NCBI GenBank assembly: GCA_030613285.1
Contig: JAUWME010000105.1
Coordinates: forward strand, 1-7,373
DNA length: 7,373 nucleotides
Source of the DNA: Candidatus Zymogenus sp.
GTDB taxonomy: Bacteria; Desulfobacterota; Zymogenia; Zymogenales; Zymogenaceae
Direction of reading: 5' to 3'
A program made the translations under genes and the position numbers. The notes under the pieces were generated by a model. It did not search any database, was not told the DNA's origin, and worked only from the letters and a program-made list of their open reading frames with translations. Below are positions 4,879-7,373 of this stretch, piece by piece (positions within the stretch are counted from its first letter, which is position 1; each line of letters begins with the position of its first letter).

Positions 4879-5502
4879 ATGCCATTTAGAGAGAAGCTGC
4901 CAAATCAGATGTTTTATCTCGGATTAGTTACTTTAGAAGATGTATTGGGAAATAATGGTTTAAAATCGATACTTAATTATTCAGGATTCAGTCACTTTAT
5001 CGACAATCCCCCCCCCAATAATCTGGAGAAGGAACATACCTCCGATGATTTCATCCGCATGATAACAGGAATTGTAAATGTACTTGGTGAAAAGGGCGCA
5101 AGGATGATTTTGTTTCAGGCGGGCATCAGGTCGTTTGAAATAATGCTGGACAAGTTCCCAGCCCTCTTTAACATTGAAGGGATTGAACCAAAGGAGAGAA
5201 ATCCTGAAAGGATGTTCGAGGAGTTTAAGAGGATATACCAGATTATTGTAGATGCCCTTGTCGGGATGTACGGAGATATTTACAAATTCTATGAATGTGA
5301 TGAGGGAGTCGCACTGGAGATTGCGCCCTGTTTGTGGTGCCAAGGTTTAAAGACAGAAGGCCCCATTTGTATGACTCCTGCCGGATTTGAATTTGCCGCG
5401 GCAAAGTGGATTTTGGGGCAAGAAATTAAAGTTGAGGAAACACACTGCATTGCCAAGGGTGATGATATGTGCAGGATGGTTATGCACAGGCCGGAGGTGT
5501 AA
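4879..5502 (+). CDS. V4R-domain protein 3, divergent, with poly-C tract
   Basis: At 207 residues this is a more distant member of the array. It keeps LEDVLGNNGLKSILNY (19-34), a PPNNLEKE-like segment (45-52), a C-x2-C pair at 151 and 154, Cys164, and EETHCIAKGDDMCRMVM (186-202) with Cys190 and Cys198. An extra Cys140 and a longer middle helix region (FPALFNIEGIEPKERNPERMFEEF, 93-116) set it apart from proteins 1 and 2. The start at 4879 aligns with the starts of its paralogues, but its ribosome site (CGGAAC upstream) is poor. Nine consecutive C's at 5008-5016 encode Pro44-46; a gain or loss of one C would truncate the protein soon after. Gene 3 ends 16 bases before the end of a gene on the other strand. 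Confidence 0.85.
   Translation: MPFREKLPNQMFYLGLVTLEDVLGNNGLKSILNYSGFSHFIDNPPPNNLEKEHTSDDFIRMITGIVNVLGEKGARMILFQAGIRSFEIMLDKFPALFNIEGIEPKERNPERMFEEFKRIYQIIVDALVGMYGDIYKFYECDEGVALEIAPCLWCQGLKTEGPICMTPAGFEFAAAKWILGQEIKVEETHCIAKGDDMCRMVMHRPEV
5008..5016 (+). repeat. Nine-C homopolymer inside V4R gene 3
   Basis: The run of nine C's encodes three prolines in the DNPPPNN segment. It is the longest C-run in the window. Such tracts are prone to strand slippage and in some bacteria switch genes on and off; they are also a frequent site of sequencing error. Confidence 0.9.
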
Positions 5503-5518
5503 AAAATCACTAACAGTT

Positions 5519-5830
5519 TTATTTGTCTTTCAAATTAGTTTTCTTCATAAAGCCTTGCCCGGTTTTCACGCTCATCTCTTTCAAAAAAGCAAGCTTCTCT
5601 TTTGCAGGTTTCTGCTTTACGGCGTGTTCCGCCCTCAGCGCTGTTCCTCTGTCTGGAAAGGTAACAGCCGCCTCAAGTGTTACGGGTCTTTTGACCCTCG
5701 TATATTTTGACGCCGTGCCATTGTTGTGCTCTTTTACCCGCCTTTCAACATCGGTGGTCACCCCGCAGTAGAGGGTGTTGTCGGAGCATCTCAACAAATA
5801 GACAAACCATTCTTTCATCTTTTCATCCAC
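5519..5830 (-). CDS. GIY-YIG nuclease superfamily protein, YhbQ/UPF0213 type
   Basis: The 103-residue protein is almost only a GIY-YIG domain. The first strand is WFVYLLRC (8-15), the second motif is YCGVTTD (21-27), a conserved basic pair follows at Arg30-Arg31 in ERRVKEHN, and TALRAEHAVK (63-72) supplies the catalytic-type Glu68. Length and order match the YhbQ family, small proteins reported to act on DNA, whose cellular role is not settled. The first in-frame ATG is at 5830; a second at 5818 (MKEWFVYLL) fits the usual family start better and may be the true one. It converges on the V4R array with only 16 bases between stops, and no terminator hairpin is visible there. Confidence 0.85.
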   Translation of the reverse strand: MDEKMKEWFVYLLRCSDNTLYCGVTTDVERRVKEHNNGTASKYTRVKRPVTLEAAVTFPDRGTALRAEHAVKQKPAKEKLAFLKEMSVKTGQGFMKKTNLKDK

Positions 5831-5948
5831 TAACGGGCACTCCCATCAAAGCGATGTTCCACCGACAAATCACTCAATCATTGCATAATCACTCTAATTA
5901 GTATAAATATGTTGATATATCGATGGACACCTATCCTAACCGATTAGC

Positions 5949-6563
5949 TTACTGTTTGTCAACACCCACCTTGGGAAGGGATATTTGAAATTTCAATGAC
6001 AGGAGCCTCATGGCGATAATTACAAGCATGGTGATAAAATAGACAACGCTTTTGTTCATCTCAAAATAGAAGAGGGAAAAATAGACGATCCCTCCGACAA
6101 AGCACGCCGTGGCGTATATCTCTTTTCGGAAGATAAGGGGGATTTCGTAGACGAAAACGTCCCTCAAAACACCTCCCATAACTGCGGTGAGAACTCCCAT
6201 CAAGATTGCAAATATCGGCAATATTTCAAGGGCCGTGGATTTCTCTACGCCGATTAGTGTGAAAACCCCAATGCCGATGGCGTCAAAGAAGAGGAGCGGT
6301 TTTTCCAACGCCGCAATCTTTCTGGAGAAGATCAGTGTGAAGACAACGGCAGAGACAATTACGATGAGGTATGAAATGTCTTTTATCCAGAAGACCGGCG
6401 TGAGACCCAGGATTACGTCTCTTGTGGTGCCGCCGCCTACTGCCGTAACAAAGCCGATAAACAGTGCGCCGAAGAGGTCGAACCTCCTGTTTGAGGCGGC
6501 CAGGGCACCACTAACGGCAAAGGTAAATGTGCCGATAAGGTCTAATAAGTAGATAATGTTCAT
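5949..6563 (-). CDS. TRIC/UPF0126 family membrane protein (YicG-like)
   Basis: This 204-residue integral membrane protein has about seven hydrophobic segments, made of two related halves. Each half carries the family signature: AVGGGTTRDVILG (41-53) and AVMGGVLRDVF (127-137). These glycine-arginine-aspartate motifs line the pore of prokaryotic TRIC channels, trimeric channels for monovalent cations (UPF0126 family). Length and order are normal, and nothing is missing. No clear Shine-Dalgarno precedes the ATG at 6563, and the leader is short if the TATAAT at 6594-6589 is its -10. It is separated from its neighbours by 118 and 161 bases, so it is probably transcribed alone. The physiological ion and role here are not shown. 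Confidence 0.9.
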   Translation of the reverse strand: MNIIYLLDLIGTFTFAVSGALAASNRRFDLFGALFIGFVTAVGGGTTRDVILGLTPVFWIKDISYLIVIVSAVVFTLIFSRKIAALEKPLLFFDAIGIGVFTLIGVEKSTALEILPIFAILMGVLTAVMGGVLRDVFVYEIPLIFRKEIYATACFVGGIVYFSLFYFEMNKSVVYFITMLVIIAMRLLSLKFQISLPKVGVDKQ

Positions 6564-6588
6564 GTTAAATTTAAGTCATTAATGTCAT

Positions 6589-6594
6589 ATTATA
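6589..6594 (-). promoter_or_regulatory. Perfect -10 element before the TRIC-family gene
   Basis: TATAAT on the minus strand lies 26 bases before the start codon. The nearest -35-like sequence is TTGAAT (6620-6615) at a 20-base spacing, longer than ideal, and it lies inside the dispersed repeat at 6611-6657. Confidence 0.4.
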
Positions 6595-6610
6595 TACCTT
6601 CCGCAAGAAA

Positions 6611-6657
6611 TGTCATTCAAGAGGAGAATATTTATTTAAAAAGGCGACGTGGCAATC
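6611..6657 (+). repeat. Dispersed repeat copy B
   Basis: It begins with the same 16 bases as copy A at 1219 (TGTCATTCAAGAGGAG) and ends GCGACGTGGCAATC. The AT-rich filler between them (6627-6643) differs from copy A and lacks its GC hairpin. It lies between the TRIC-family gene and metW. Confidence 0.65.
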
Positions 6658-6724
6658 GGGTTGTTTCTTCCATCAGACTATCAAAAAGTTACCCCACACC
6701 AAGCAACAGTCATTCTTTGACCTT

Positions 6725-7354
6725 CTATGTAACCTTGCCTATCAAAAATATCCCATTAGTGGCGCGAAGGTTCGGGAGCAACCTCACCACATTTCCCGTT
6801 TTGTCTTGATTTGCGTTGTTGATGGCCACACTCTTTAATATGTTGAAGCCGACCTCTTTTGAAAATCTCTTGAAATCATTTAAAGTAATAACGCGAATAT
6901 TCGGAGTGTCGTGCCATTGGAAAGGAAGTTGTTTTGTAACTGGGGCATGCCCAGTTAACAGGAGCTGAAGACGGATTCCCCAATGGCTGAAGTTTGGAAA
7001 ACTCACAATTCCCTTTTTCCCAATTCTGAGCATCGACTTGATCAAATCCGTTGGATTGTAGACCTGCTGCAGGGTCTGGCTCAAGATTACATAATCGAAG
7101 GTATTGTCCGAGTAGTCTTTGACCTCTTCGTTGATGTCTCCATTGAGGACAGAAAGCCCCCTCGAAATACATTGAGTAACATTTTCCTCGACCTGCTCAA
7201 TCCCGGTGCAAACCGCTTGTTTATTTTCTCTCAAAAAATAAAGGAGGTCACCCTCGCCGCAGCCGAGATCAAGCACCTTGGAGCCGGGTTCTATCCAAGA
7301 GGCAACAACCTGAAGGTCAAACCGGATTTTTTTATAGCTGTCCAATTTCTCCAT
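6725..7354 (-). CDS. metW: Methionine biosynthesis protein MetW
   Basis: This class I methyltransferase-fold protein (209 residues) has the normal MetW length. The SAM-binding motif VLDLGCGEGDLL is at 27-38, the acidic GIEQ at 51-54, LSQTLQQVYNP at 91-101, and the MetW-specific SFPNFSHWGIR (118-128) and WHDTPNIRVIT (147-157) follow. MetW works with MetX in the acylation of homoserine, the first committed step of methionine synthesis; no methyl transfer has been firmly assigned. The start at 7354 overlaps a frame that looks like the end of metX, which agrees with the usual metX-metW order. The N-terminus is about 10 residues longer than many relatives, which begin near Arg11, so a start a few codons later (TTG at 7345) is possible. 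Confidence 0.92.
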   Translation of the reverse strand: MEKLDSYKKIRFDLQVVASWIEPGSKVLDLGCGEGDLLYFLRENKQAVCTGIEQVEENVTQCISRGLSVLNGDINEEVKDYSDNTFDYVILSQTLQQVYNPTDLIKSMLRIGKKGIVSFPNFSHWGIRLQLLLTGHAPVTKQLPFQWHDTPNIRVITLNDFKRFSKEVGFNILKSVAINNANQDKTGNVVRLLPNLRATNGIFLIGKVT

Positions 7355-7373
7355 AAACCCGTTCCAAAAAACC
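7332..7373 (-). CDS. metX: Probable 3' end of metX (homoserine O-acyltransferase)
   Basis: The minus-strand frame open from the window edge reads GFLERVYGEIGQL and stops at TAA 7334-7332. An ending FLE-x-VY is usual for MetX, an alpha/beta hydrolase that acylates homoserine. It overlaps metW by 23 bases. Only 13 codons are visible, so the identity depends mostly on metW next to it. Confidence 0.5.
   Translation of the reverse strand, partial: GFLERVYGEIGQL

Noticed and set aside
5503..5518. Bidirectional terminator between the converging genes
   Set aside because: No inverted repeat is present in the 16 bases or just beside them.
1..7373. CRISPR array, tRNA, rRNA, insertion sequence or toxin-antitoxin pair
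   Set aside because: No regularly spaced repeats, no tRNA-like cloverleaf ends and no transposase or toxin-like gene were seen; the GIY-YIG protein is of the YhbQ type, not a homing or mobile-element nuclease.

Overview
The window looks like an accessory stretch of a chromosome from an anaerobic Desulfobacterota ('deltaproteobacterial') type bacterium. That is an inference. It rests on stand-alone V4R-domain proteins, an orphan MshEN-domain protein, a metX-metW arrangement and dispersed repeats of the kind that spell 'WIPAFAGMT' when read as protein. The DNA is moderately AT-rich, and the gaps between genes are clearly more AT-rich than the genes.

Layout. Positions 1-291 hold the 3' end of a DppB/OppB-type ABC transporter permease. 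Four bases later comes a 241-aa protein (296-1021) with a GspE-N/MshEN domain but no ATPase. Positions 1022-1345 are a cluster of short dispersed repeats. Positions 1346-2356 encode a 336-aa protein that resembles glycoside-hydrolase-type TIM barrels. On the minus strand at 2616-2795 is a 59-aa coiled-coil protein with its own ribosome binding site and a plausible promoter.

The centre is a long AT-rich regulatory region (about 2867-3324) leading into an array of V4R-domain genes. It holds two dyad-symmetric sites and, 125-150 bp downstream of them, a close match to a sigma-54 (-24/-12) promoter. Next come a strong AGGAGG site, the last 12 codons of a lost V4R gene, and three V4R-like genes (3442-4017, 4098-4673, 4879-5502) that share one five-cysteine pattern. 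The first two proteins are about half identical. The spacers before them are nearly identical over 37 bases, which is closer than synonymous sites in the neighbouring coding repeat. The third gene is more divergent, has its own possible promoter and carries a run of nine C's inside the coding sequence.

The right end is all on the minus strand: a YhbQ-type GIY-YIG protein (5519-5830), a TRIC/UPF0126 membrane protein (5949-6563), a second copy of the dispersed repeat (6611-6657), metW (6725-7354) and what is probably the last 13 codons of metX overlapping the start of metW.

The most interesting candidate system is the V4R array. V4R domains are the small-molecule sensing part of sigma-54 activators such as XylR and DmpR. 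Here free-standing V4R proteins appear to be expressed from a sigma-54 promoter, with evidence of duplication, loss of one copy, a conserved spacer and a slippery tract in one member. Their ligand and partners cannot be read from this window.
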